A stretch of 64,000 nucleotides of DNA from Yamagishiella unicocca (Eukaryota; Chlorophyta; Chlorophyceae; Chlamydomonadales; Volvocaceae): contig BDSL01000032.1 in the NCBI GenBank assembly GCA_003116995.1, forward strand, positions 372,001 to 436,000. Direction: 5' to 3'. A program made the position numbers and the translations under genes. This document shows positions 22,372 to 36,386 of this stretch, one piece after another; within the stretch, counting starts at the first letter, position 1, and the number at the start of each line of letters is the position of its first letter. Under the pieces are notes generated by a model. The model was not told the DNA's origin, ran no database searches, and saw nothing but the letters and a program-made list of their open reading frames with translations.

Positions 22372-23067
22372 ATCCTCAGGTTATGGTGCTTGTCCGATCT
22401 GCCAGCGGCATAGGCGTTAGGGTCAGTGGCACCAGCCGCCAGATTCGTTACCGTAAAAGATACCGCGAGGAGTTACAGACTGACAGCTCACTTTGGATAC
22501 GTGCATTGACGGCAGTTCCGAAACACACTCGTTTGCGTACATGAATGTGCGTTGTTATCAGCCGCGGTAACCTAGGCTGTATAGGACCTTTCGTCCGAAT
22601 GGTAAAAGTATACAGCGGGTATGGGATAGCTGTTACCTTTGGCCCGACAATTTGCAGACCGCAGATGTTTCGGTTGCGTGTCACTCTGCACGTGGGCTTG
22701 GGACTCGTTTTGTGACGGTGGCTGTCACAAGCTCATGGGACGGGACCGCAGATGGGTACATGGGTTGCTGCGGTTACAAGGTGGTTTCAATGATTCCGTG
22801 TGATATGCTGCGGCTTGGGTTCTAGAGCAGCGGACTTTGCACGTAAGAGCCTGTGCAAGGTGTCCTGCGCTAGGGTGGATGCATGGTGTTATACCGCTTC
22901 AAAATACCACACGATTCGTTCGTATCTTTCATTGAATCGGGCGCACATCACTCTAATTTGGCGTGCCGCCTTCTACCTTAGCGCTGCTGTCTGGGCCTTC
23001 ATGGGTCTTCGCCATACCCGAAGTTCCATGTGCATCATCTCTTGCGAATTTGACGCGTGCAACCGGA

Positions 23068-23072
23068 TGTAA
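23068..23072 (+). terminator. Putative poly(A) signal TGTAA of the RRM gene
   Basis: This is the first TGTAA found downstream of the stop at 22371, about 700 nt away. TGTAA is the canonical signal in volvocine algae; its use here is inferred. Confidence 0.4.
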
Positions 23073-23373
23073 CTGATATCACGCTCGTTTGCCGCGCGCA
23101 CGCGAGCGTCAGTGCCTGATATCCACAGTTGGATAACCTCGAAACTCCATGGAAATGAACAGTCCGGGCGGCGTATGGCGTGCTACAACCGCGGCGTAGG
23201 GCGCAGGTGTGATTGGCTTTGTGTAGAATAACTGGCTGGTAAGAACGCGGGCTCGATCAATTCAAGTGCGTGACTTTGTTGGGAGTCCAACAGTAGCTAT
23301 ACGTCGGGAGCGCCGGAAAACATCGTAAATGCACACTTGGACGGCTCGTCTCTAGGGGTTCCTTCGGCGTTCG

Positions 23374-23378
23374 TTACA
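23374..23378 (-). terminator. Putative poly(A) signal TGTAA of the NKAP gene
   Basis: TTACA on the plus strand, about 275 nt past the NKAP stop, and the only such motif in that interval. Confidence 0.4.
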
Positions 23379-23651
23379 TGGGCGACCCTGCAGCGAAGAG
23401 ACTAAACCTGCTAATCCGCAACCAAAACCCCGTTCGAGATGTACAATCGCACATGCCTCCGCACACACCCGTCGCGCAACATGCGACGTGACACCACGTA
23501 AGCGAGTCCGGAAATCGTCCAAACTATGCGGTGTAGCGTACAATCTACGTGGTCACGGCAGCTGCTGCCTAGGTATAAGCAAGCAACACGCTTTGCGCCA
23601 GCGTTCGCCTTTGACCGTCCACCTCTTCCACACCAAGCCCGGCCCTTCCCA

Positions 23652-27347
<3,696 letters not shown>

Positions 27348-28756
27348 CTAGAGGTTGTGGCTGCGGCTCTCCCGTGCCTCGGCGGCAAAAACAGATTAGT
27401 GACAGCCCCACGAAAGCGAGAGAAAATGATGTCAGGTGCTAATGTTTGTTCATATAAGTTCAGGTAGCTATTGTATTACGTTTTTAAAGCATTGAAATGT
27501 CGAACCTGTTCCTCGCTGCTGTTATGGTATACCGGTGTCAGCCCTGAAGCAAGTAATGTTCACCAATTTTCGTGCAGGGCTACATCATAGCTGGACGGCA
27601 TGAAAATGACCAGCTGCATGAACAAGAAGCGGCCAGCTTGTACGATTATTACGGCACGACCGCGGACACAAACTGTCAAAGCCCGCTGTCCATATTCCCA
27701 TCGTTAGCTGTACTCGCCCCCCGCAACAATTTGCCTACGACACGCAATTCTCCTCTTCGTCTGGCGGTTGTGGCGCTGCATCTCCGGGTTGCATTTTTCC
27801 TTAGGGGGGAGGGCAGGTATGTCCTGAAAGTTGTTGGAACGTCGCACGCCTAGGCGCTTCTGGCTGACTCAACAACACATGACACCGTTCGTAATACAGG
27901 TCATGGTTTCACCTCAATACAATTCTCCTCACGGGCGCCCCCGTCCCTCGTGCCCTGCAACGTCCGCCCATCACGCACAAGAGGGATGCCGAGACGCGCA
28001 CCAGCTTGGCGACATCCCCCCCTCGGACCTGGCAGCCCCTGTACCTGCACCATGGCCTGTACCTCATCCATACACCTGCACCTTGGCCTGTACCTCATCC
28101 ACACATCTGCCCTTGCAGCCGGTTGCACCGACCCTCACCTACTTGCGAGGGCGCCTCGCCCAAAACGACCAACTACCTCCGCCCTCGTGCGTCCTCACCT
28201 CTCTCGGCCCCTTCCAAAACACAAAAGCACCTGGCCTACCTGAGCAATGCCCGCGTATTGCTGTAAAACAGCCGCACAAACCGCGCTGTGCGAACCTGGT
28301 CTGCGGGGTTACATGCCGCCGCCTGCTAATGCGTTGCTGCCAGCTACTGCAACTACAGCCCCAGCTACCAGGCTACGCCACGCCAACCACCCACCGGTGT
28401 CGTACCTTCTTGGCCCCGCGCCTTCACTTCCCCATCCTGCGGCTACCGCACCTGACTCCGCGGCAGGCGCCGTAACCTCGAAGGCCCCCTTCCGGGCACC
28501 ACAGCATCACGCAAACAAAAGGCCAAGGAAGGACCGGCAGCAGGCAGCAGCAGCAGCTAGCACACACCGTGCCTCACAACCCCAAAGGAGCAGCAGGAAA
28601 AAGCTACAGCACGCGCGCCTTGCGGTCCTGCACGCCGGGGTGGTTGGCAGCCACCCAGGCCGCGTAACCGGTCTTTATGCCATTCCCCCCCCACCTGCTG
28701 CACAGTGCTCAAATCTTACGCCGGCCGGGCCCCTTCACCCCCCTGCTGCACAGTGC
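27348..28756. other. NKAP upstream region and 3' flank of MYND copy 1
   Basis: No gene is supported. TTACA at 28309-28313 (TGTAA on the minus strand) is a candidate poly(A) site for MYND copy 1. A period of about 32-35 bp in CCTGTACCTCATCCA blocks lies near 28035-28105. Confidence 0.45.
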
Positions 28757-31475
28757 TCAAATCCGCCCCGTACCGCTGCAGCCGAGGCACACCTGCCCCA
28801 CGCCATTCACGTGTGCACTGCCTTCCACTCCCCCAATGTACTTGCGCTTGCACTTGTCGCACGTGTGGCACAGCGAGTGCCGCGGCACGTCCTTCTCCAG
28901 CAGCGGGCAGAAGTTGTAGGCGTTGAGGCCGCGCCACAGCCGCTGAGCGGGCACCGGTGGGTCGCAGGTGTGGGGGGAAGGGGGGGAGGAGCAGCAGAGG
29001 CAGGTGTCGGTGGTGGTGTCGAAAGGAGCGTGTTTTAGGGTGTTTGGGGGAAGCAAGGGGACGGGAGCGTGGGGGAAGGTGCGCCGAGCAAGCTGAAGCC
29101 TAGATCATTGGCTCTGTACGCGCGGGTGGATGTACGGGTGAGCGACCGAAGGTTCGAAGGGAGGAGTTGGGTTGGCGGGTGGCCTGGCCTGGGTGTGGAC
29201 CGTGTCCACACTCGGGCGAGCGCACGTGCGAATCCCGCTGCTGCTGCCGCCGGAGGACGCCGCCGGGCCCCCCTACTGCCAGTAAGTGTGCCCCACCAGC
29301 TTCCGCCCCACCAGCTTCCGCCCGACCAGCTTCCGCCCCACCAGCTTCCGCCCCACCGGGGCGGCCCCACGTCGCAACCAGCGCTCCTCCTCCCCAGCGG
29401 TTGTTGCTTTTCCTCCTCCAAATCCTGACCAAGGATCTCCTCTCTACCCCCAAATCAAACACCCACTACTGCGCGCCAACACACCACGCCCCTCCCACCC
29501 CCGCGAGGCCCACTCACGTCCGCCACTACCCATTTCGATTCGTCCTGGCTGCAGGCGGGGCACTGGCGCCAGTCCACCCGCTTGTCGCACGCGTCCTCAT
29601 CTCCGTGTTCCCCGCACTGCGTGTAGCGCTGGTGGGAGCGCTGGCAGAAATCCCGGCTGAACGACAGCAGCTGGTACTGGTGACTGTTGTCGCAGATCAC
29701 CTGCGACCCCGCAGCCGCGCGCGGAGGGAGGGGTGTGCGCGTACCTTCATCGTGGGGATGTGCGTGCGCACGTGCGGGGCTTTGTTCGGAGCACGACATG
29801 TGGAATCCAGGGTGCCATGGAGCGTACGGAAATCAGCCGGGGGGGGTACCCGTACGGGATTGGGTCGGGTTGGGGCTTTGGGGGGTGTCTGAGGCGCCTG
29901 GCGTGTCGCAGCACAGCTGCGTGGCGGTGGCGGTGGTGGGTGTCTGTGGCTCTATCCACCCCGGCGGCCACTTACTCGGGCAAGCGGGCCGCTTTGAGAC
30001 GACAAGCCGACGCGGTGCGGGCCGTGGCGGCGGGAAGAGGCTTCCTCCCCCTTCCCCTTCCTCTTCCGCTCTTCTTCCGCTCTCCCCAGTCCCCACTGCT
30101 CTTCCCTCGCCCCACTGCGCGCCCAAGTGCAGCCCCCCACCCCCCTCGCTCCCACCTGGTCACACGGGCTTTCCTCACAAACCCACCTGGCCACAGCACC
30201 TGGTGACGGTCATTTTCTCGTCAGCAGCGGTCTTGCAGCAGAGCTCGCAGAAGTCCGCGGCAGGCGCCGCCTCCTGGCCCCCACTGCGGCCGCGCGAGCC
30301 GCCTCTGTGGCTGCTGAACTGGGGGCTGGGCTTGAGGGGGTACCTGCAGGGGCACCGCAGGACACATCACCTCACACTCACCTCACACTCACACTCCGCC
30401 CACACTCCGCCCACACTCCGTCCACCGGTACTAATAAGTACTATAAAGTGCTGAAGTATGATGAGTAGTATAAACCCACACCTGACACACGTTCCCAGGC
30501 CACGCCTGACCAATCCGCACGCGACACACAAAAACACGTACTGACAAAAGCACACATGCACCGCTGCGCTCTCCCCCCCAGTGGGCCGCGAAACTCGAGG
30601 ACCCCCCCCTCCTTCGTTGCTGCTTTGTCGCGCTTTCAAACAAGACCCGGCAATGGCGCCCACGTGCTGACCCACATCAGCCAACCTGACCCGTCATCCG
30701 GGCTTTCCGCCACGTCCACGGCCCGCCATGCAACCTGGTCCTTCTGTCGCAACCTGGACCCACTGCCGCCCATGACATGCAAACAGAGGCAGTGCACGCA
30801 GCCAGCTACCAACACTCGCTAAACGCCTCCGCCGGTTCCCTCGCCACTCCCCCCTCCCGCCCCGTCGCCGCGCTACCTTGCCAGTACGGCCTCGTCGTTG
30901 TAGAACATGGCTCGGAGGCCGAGTCGGCGGAACAGCGCGCACTCCGCCTTGTGTGCCTTCCAGTCCGCCTGCTGGTGCTCCTGCGGGGAGCGGGGTGGGA
31001 GGGGGGGTGGGGCGGGGAAGGGGGTGGCAAAAAGGAACCGGCGGGGGGGTGGGAAGCCTGGGTGTCAAGATGGCCTTGTGCGCCATGACAACTACCTGGG
31101 ATCATCGGTCGCGCTGCGCGCTTGCCAGCCCGGCTCCCTCTCTCGCGGCAAGTGGTAATGCAGGAAGGCGGCCGATGAGTCTGACTGGCGGCGGCATACG
31201 GCCGGGACGCGTTGTCCGGCGCTACGTAAAAGCGAGCCCGGCGGGTGCAGGCAAGGTGTGTGATTTACAGGCGCTACCTCCTATCTTGCTCACTCCGGTC
31301 AACCACTCCGCCTGACGCCTCTTCTCTGACTCCCGCATCCGCGCTCCCTCCGCGCCCCGCATCCGCGCCCTCACGCACCTTGGAACAATAGCACACCATC
31401 GCGCACGCCGAGCACTTGAGCAGCCCTTCGCCGCGCAAGTCGCAGCCCGGCAGCTCGCAGCGCTTGGGATACCAC
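28757..31475 (-). CDS. MYND zinc-finger, Cys-rich protein, copy 1 (first exon not located)
   Basis: Exons 31379..31475, 30877..30980, 30187..30343, 29518..29700 and 28757..28942 are phase-consistent and end in TGA. Exon 1 shown encodes RCELPGCDLRGEGLLKCSAC and MVCYCSK. The next continues EHQQADWKAHKAECALF, together forming a MYND finger (protein-protein interaction; Cys/His zinc ligands). Later Cys clusters are FCELCCKTAADEKMTVTRCC, CDKRVDWRQCPACSQ and a C-terminal CDKCKRKYIGG followed by CLGC, suggesting further zinc-binding modules. A preceding exon must supply the start and two bases of the first codon. A paralogue with the same exon layout follows at 32898-35155. The function is unknown beyond the domain. 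Confidence 0.75.
29291..29355. repeat. 15-bp tandem repeat in MYND copy 1 intron
   Basis: The unit CCACCAGCTTCCGCC occurs in four to five copies, one with a CGACC variant. Confidence 0.85.
30157..30186 (+). mobile_element. Introner-like repeat end at the donor of a MYND copy 1 intron
   Basis: The plus strand reads GGTCACACGGGCTTTCCTCA then CAAACCCAC, antisense to the gene and starting exactly at the splice donor (30186). The equivalent intron of MYND copy 2 lacks it. Confidence 0.5.
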
Positions 31476-32148
31476 CTGCGCAGGGCCGCGCACGCAACGA
31501 TTAAGCCGCATAATCTTTTCGGTTCGAAGTATAGGCCGTCTCATTAGGGACAGACGTTGTCGTTCACTGCCCGATATGATTGCAATTTGCGCCAGTCTTC
31601 CGTGATGGATTACCATTGGTTATGGCGATAAGATCGTTGCGATGGATGAGGTTGAGGTGGTGCGGACTGGATGATCGGGATTTGGTACCCGAGGCCATCA
31701 AAAATAGATGGGTCGATACCTAAGTGCGCCATTTGCAGTTACACTGAGGCGCCGCCGGCTTGTGTCAACTTATTATTATTAGGGCAAAGCAATCGCGTTA
31801 TTACAGATTGATTCGCGTGAACTTCCTTTATTTATTGAGCCGGTGGTGACAGTTACAATGGAGGCAGAACGCCTACAAGCGCGGAAGCGCAACGACGAGG
31901 GCCCGATGTGTCAGACCACAGATCGCCGGGCGAGGAAACCCTCCCCCATCGCCTGAACGCAGAATCCGTGTATCACACATTCAGATGCCTAGCCCCGCCC
32001 AGGGGAGCTTCCCCGAAGACGCAGCTGACGGGCCACCCACGCACGGCCCCGACGTAAAAGCCAATTATCAACCAAGAAGGGATGAGATGGACTGCAGGTG
32101 CCCGTAGCAGCAGCGTGTGGCTTGTCGTGCGCGTGATCAAGCTGGAAA

Positions 32149-32226
32149 CTGGCATGAATCCTGGTATGGATACTGGCACGAATCCTGGCATGGATCCTGG
32201 CATGGATCATGGTATGAGTCCTGGCG
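32149..32226. repeat. 12-bp degenerate tandem repeat, about six copies
   Basis: The unit is near CTGGCATGGATC, with variants CTGGTATGGATA and CTGGCACGAATC. Confidence 0.8.
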
Positions 32227-32527
32227 CGCCAGCCAGACAAGCAGTGCCAGTCATGGGTCCCATCCACCTGGGAGCGCTACGGGCTATGCGTTGACGTGCA
32301 GCTTCAAGCGGTACATACTGCCTGGACGGAACGAATCTAGAGACGACGTATCTCGTGCTCTTGCGTGTCAGGGAGTCAAGCGGAGTTTGCTTGGGCGTCA
32401 GCCCGGCGGAAAGCCCCAAGCGCCGAGCAAGACAACCCGCTGCGCTCCGATCAGTAGCGGACGGCCGAACACGTCCACGGACGTTCAGCGCAGCACGCCA
32501 GGCAGGGCCACCGGCTGGCTGGCTGCT

Positions 32528-32660
32528 AACCCACCACCACCACTACCACCACCACCACCACTACCACCACTACTACCACCACCACTACCACCATTACCAC
32601 CACTGCCACCACCACCACTACCACCACCACTACCACCACCACCACCGCCACCACCGCCAC
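32528..32660. repeat. CCACCA microsatellite
   Basis: About 130 bp of imperfect (CCA)n with TAC interruptions, in the 3' flank of MYND copy 2. It gives spurious His/Pro and Val/Trp reading frames. Confidence 0.95.
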
Positions 32661-32897
32661 TGCCACCAACAGCGCCACCCGCTGCGGCCGCTCTTGGCCT
32701 TGTGACGCACCGCTATCGCTGCACCTGCGAGTCCAGACAGCCAGCGGCCGGCCCTCGTGACACGCACCGCACCGCACCGCATCTCGCAACATACCGGCAC
32801 CTCAAAGTTTCCGCACGTGCGCGCATTCTGCCATCTGGACAACATATGAACCTCTCACACGCGGCCTCGTCATTTCTACTTCCACGTGCACACCTTC

Positions 32898-35155
32898 CTA
32901 TGTGCGGTGGCCGGCACGCCGCAGTTGATCCGCGTTACCGCAGGTGGGGCAGACGAAGTCTCCACAGCCCAGCCTCACGCTGCCCTGCACTCCCCCAATG
33001 TACTTGCGCTTGCACTTGTCGCACGTATCGCACAGCGAGTGCCGCGGCACGTCCTTCTCCAGCAGCGGGCAGAAGTTGTAGGCGTTGAGGCCTCGCCACA
33101 GCCGCTGAGCGGGCACCGGTGGGCCGCAGGTATGGGGGGAAGGGGGGAGGTGCAGCGGAGGTAGGTGTCGGTGGTGATGTCGAAACGAGCGTACATGCCA
33201 CACGTAGTGTACGTTGTCGCCGTCTTCTCGCCGTCACCGCATTACTTGTTGCTCCGGTTTGTGGTTACGAGCCCTCACAAGCGACCAACGATTTGACAAT
33301 TACATGACAGCCGTGCTGGGCGTCCGGACCTAAGCGACGCTTCCCCTAATATTTAATACTGGTACAGTCATGCGACCATCCTCCCACCCCGGGGGCCCAC
33401 TCACGTCCGCCACTCCCGCTCCCGACGCGTCCTGGCTGCAGGCGGCGCACTGGCGCCATTCCACCCGCTTGTCGCACTCGCGCCCCACTCCGTGGTAGCC
33501 ACACAGCGTGTGGCGGTCATGGGACTCCAGGCAAAGCTCCCGGCTGGACGCCATCAGCGCGTACTCGTCACTATTGCTGCAAACCACCTGCAGCCCGCGG
33601 GGGAAAACACCCATGCAGATAGCTGGGAGGATGAGCGCTTGTCCTCCGCTACCTCAGCAGCAACGTCGCGGCGCTACCATCCCATAAGCGTACCTACGCA
33701 GTATCCACGTACGAGGTATGCACGTACGCAGTATGCACGTACACGGTATGCACGTACACGGTATGCACGTACACGGTATGCACGTACGCGGTATGCACGT
33801 ACGCGGTATGCACGTACGCGGCATGCACGTACGCGGTATACACGTACGCGGTATGCATGTACACGGTATGCACGTACGCGGTATGCATGTACACGGCGGT
33901 ATGCACGTACGCGGTACGAGATCACGCCCGTGGCAGACCTCTCAGGCCCGCCACAGCTGCCCAGCAGTCCATTCGTCCGTCCGGGGGCCGCCCTAGTGTC
34001 GCCAACTCCCTGCCCGCCCTGCCCTCCCACCTGGCCGCAGCAGTCGGTCAGGATCATGGCCGTGTCTGCAGGGCCCTGGTTGCACAACTCGCAGGAGACC
34101 CCCTCAGGCACCCGCTGCTGACGACGACGCGCGCTCGCGCTTGCGTACTGAGGGCTGGGCTTCAGTGGGTACCTGCGGCGGACAGCAGGCAAGGCGGATC
34201 GACGCAGCGGAAACGTGAGCACCAGACGGGCGGTACGTACCCATCCTGCTTTCACCCTCGCGCATGCCATGATGAGACCTCACCGTTTATCGCTGAGACC
34301 TCACCGTTTATCGAAGGTGAAGCTGTGTAATGTCCATGTACGTATCTTCGCTTCAGTGTTCCGAGCGGCATCGATCAATGCTTTTCCGTTCGCCTAACAC
34401 GCATACGGGCTGCAGCTGCCCAATGCCCAAGTTTTTGCTAGCTAGTCCCTCTAGCCTCATTCGGTCACTGCTTCAACGCCCCACCTGAACAAAGTCAAAA
34501 GCCCAGAAGTCAGGTGTTGAAGGGTTTTATGCTGGCACCCACTGCGGAGCTCACGTTGCGGCGGCATCCGGACCCGCCATGCATGCGACACCGGTATCAT
34601 ACATGGCGTCCGCCTCGCTATTAACCCCCTCGCCGCGCTACCTTGCCAGTACGGCCTCGTCGTTGTAGAACATGGCTCGGAGGCCGAATCGGCGGAACAG
34701 CGCGCACTCCTCCTTGTGCGCCTTCCAGTCCGCCTGCTGGTGCTCCTGCGGGGAGCGGGGTGGGAGGGGGATGGGAGGTGGGAGGTGGAGCTGCGGGCAG
34801 GAGGCCCCGACCGGGTGCGATTTGGGCCCACCTGAACGTAGGGATTTGGTTCATACCAAAGGGACAGTGACTGACGGGAACCAGATGAGAAGGCTTGGTG
34901 GATGGCGCGCAGGCGCCTCTCTGCTCGTCACCCCATCCCAGCTGTCCCGCGATCGACACGTCCCGCCCCCGGCCAGTCCCCAGCTCCCCACTGAGCCACC
35001 TCCTTCTGGCTGACACCATCCAGCCCGAACCTGGTACCCCCCCCGTGCGCGTGCGCACCTTGCAGCAATAGCACACCATTGAGCACCCCGAGCACTTGAG
35101 CAGCCCTTCGCCGCGCAAGTCGCAGCCCGGCAGCTCGCAGCGCTTGGGGTACCAC
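32898..35155 (-). CDS. MYND zinc-finger, Cys-rich protein, copy 2 (tandem paralogue)
   Basis: Exons 35059..35155, 34642..34745, 34031..34172, 33405..33587 and 32898..33104 are phase-consistent. Three of the five have the same length as in copy 1 (97, 104 and 183 nt). The MYND exon has RCELPGCDLRGEGLLKCSGC and YCCK where copy 1 has YCSK. Later clusters are SCELCNQGPADTAMILTDCC, CDKRVEWRQCAACSQ and CDTCDKCKRKYIGG with CPTC at the end. Copy 2 keeps the final CxxC as a clearer zinc ribbon than copy 1. The start exon is not located. The coding parts are highly similar to copy 1 but the introns are almost unrelated. The arrangement is a same-strand tandem duplication. Confidence 0.75.
33690..33920. 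repeat. 15-bp tandem array, about 15 copies, in MYND copy 2 intron
   Basis: The unit CACGTACACGGTATG alternates with CACGTACGCGGTATG. A 15-bp period keeps frames open on both strands, giving false His/Val-rich ORFs. It lies in the intron between the third and fourth exons shown. Confidence 0.95.
34272..34316. repeat. Direct repeat, two copies of about 20 bp
   Basis: GAGACCTCACCGTTTATCG occurs twice head to tail in a MYND copy 2 intron. Confidence 0.8.
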
Positions 35156-36386
35156 CTACGCAGGGCCGCGCACGCAGTGTAGCAGCATGTAAGTTAAAGA
35201 TTTCACTGAGAGGTGAAAGAATTAGGGTCTCAAAAGGGACAGCGGCCGTCTTTTGCAGGGTACTAACGCACAGGACAAAACGCAAGCCCCCGTTATGGGT
35301 CACCATTGTTTGTGTCGGTTAGCATCTTGCATTGGTTCCTCTTAATGGTAGAGGTGGTGTGGAGCTGCCAATGAGGCAATCAGGAAGGACTACCGGTACC
35401 CGAACTGGTGGTGCACCTCTGCTAACGTGCACCTCTGCTAACGTGTTGCGACTCAGGCCAGCAAGGAAGACTTTTATTATTTATTGGAGACTCGCTTTAG
35501 TCCGTAAGAGTGACAATCCGCCAGTACTTGCAGGCCTTAGCGATTGCACCGTTGGCACTTTCGGGGGTTCGAGGGGGGTTCTCACATCACAGGGAGCCGA
35601 AACTTGAGGAGACCTGTTTTGCTGTAATGTTCAGGCTGCTGGGATGGCGTTGCGTAGGTCTGCCACGTCGTCGGTTGCGTCGGTTCGAACGGGTTTATCG
35701 GCACCGCTCAGCCTCCAACCCAATCCGCACCTCTCTCATATGATTTCCACCCTTCGCGTGCCATTAAATTCGGACCAAGAATGGCACCCACTCTTCGCGT
35801 GCCAACGCCGGTCCAGCCGCGGTTAGTTTAGCGGCTAGTGGGGCGCCGCATGTCGCACCCGCAAGATGACGAAGCACGAGATGACCCTGGCCGACGCGCT
35901 CATCGTGCGGACGGATAGACTGTGACTGATGGACCGAACCCGTGTGACTCATTGGTTTACTTTCGCCCAAGAGGCTTCAGGCTGGTCGCCGCGATGCAGC
36001 TTCTGGCGGTTGGAGCGAGACTGTTAGTTGGCGATGGCGCCATCTCCTTACAGCTGTTCTCGTCCTGGGCTCCCAGCGTCAGGACCGAAAGACGCGACTG
36101 CCGAACAGGATGTAGTCACACGTCTCGATCGGTTGCCAATCCCATGCAAAACTTCAGGGCGCACATACAACGGTGCAACCCCCCCCCCACACACACGGCA
36201 AGCGATACACTACTACGATCCACGCTCCGCCGCCTCATCGGCGGCCGCCGGCCACCTCCCCACAAAAGCCACGGACAGTCGCACACTGCACCACGCCTCG
36301 AGACGAGTACCACACGGGTGCAAACATAAGGCAAGCGCGACCGTGCCGATGACACCTGGTGCCTCCTGCGCTTATCTTGATTCCCA
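35156..36386. other. Upstream of MYND copy 2 and 3' flank of the SYCP2-like gene
   Basis: No gene is supported except that MYND copy 2's first exon should lie here. A direct repeat of CACCTCTGCTAACGTG lies near 35412-35445. TTACA at 36048-36052 is a candidate poly(A) signal for the SYCP2-like gene. Confidence 0.4.
36048..36052 (-). terminator. Putative poly(A) signal TGTAA of the SYCP2-like gene
   Basis: TTACA on the plus strand, about 335 nt beyond the stop codon at 36387-36389. Confidence 0.35.

Larger units (their letters stand above)
22372..23651. other. Convergent 3' regions of the RRM and NKAP genes
   Basis: No coding gene is supported. Both flanking genes end here, with candidate poly(A) motifs at 23068-23072 (plus) and 23374-23378 (minus) separated by about 300 bp. 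Confidence 0.5.
31476..32897. other. Between the MYND paralogues
   Basis: The region holds the unlocated 5' end of copy 1 and the 3' flank of copy 2. TTACA at 31853-31857 is a possible poly(A) site for copy 2. Two simple-sequence arrays are listed separately. No other gene is supported. Confidence 0.45.

Noticed and set aside
32528..32660. Open frames with His/Pro or Val/Trp runs
   Set aside because: These are translations of a CCA microsatellite; there is no domain and no splice context.
33694..33920. His/Val-rich repetitive ORFs on both strands
   Set aside because: They arise from a 15-bp tandem array in a MYND intron, whose period keeps all frames open.
35640..35720. Possible tRNA-like GGTTCGAA segment
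   Set aside because: No acceptor stem or anticodon arm could be paired around it.
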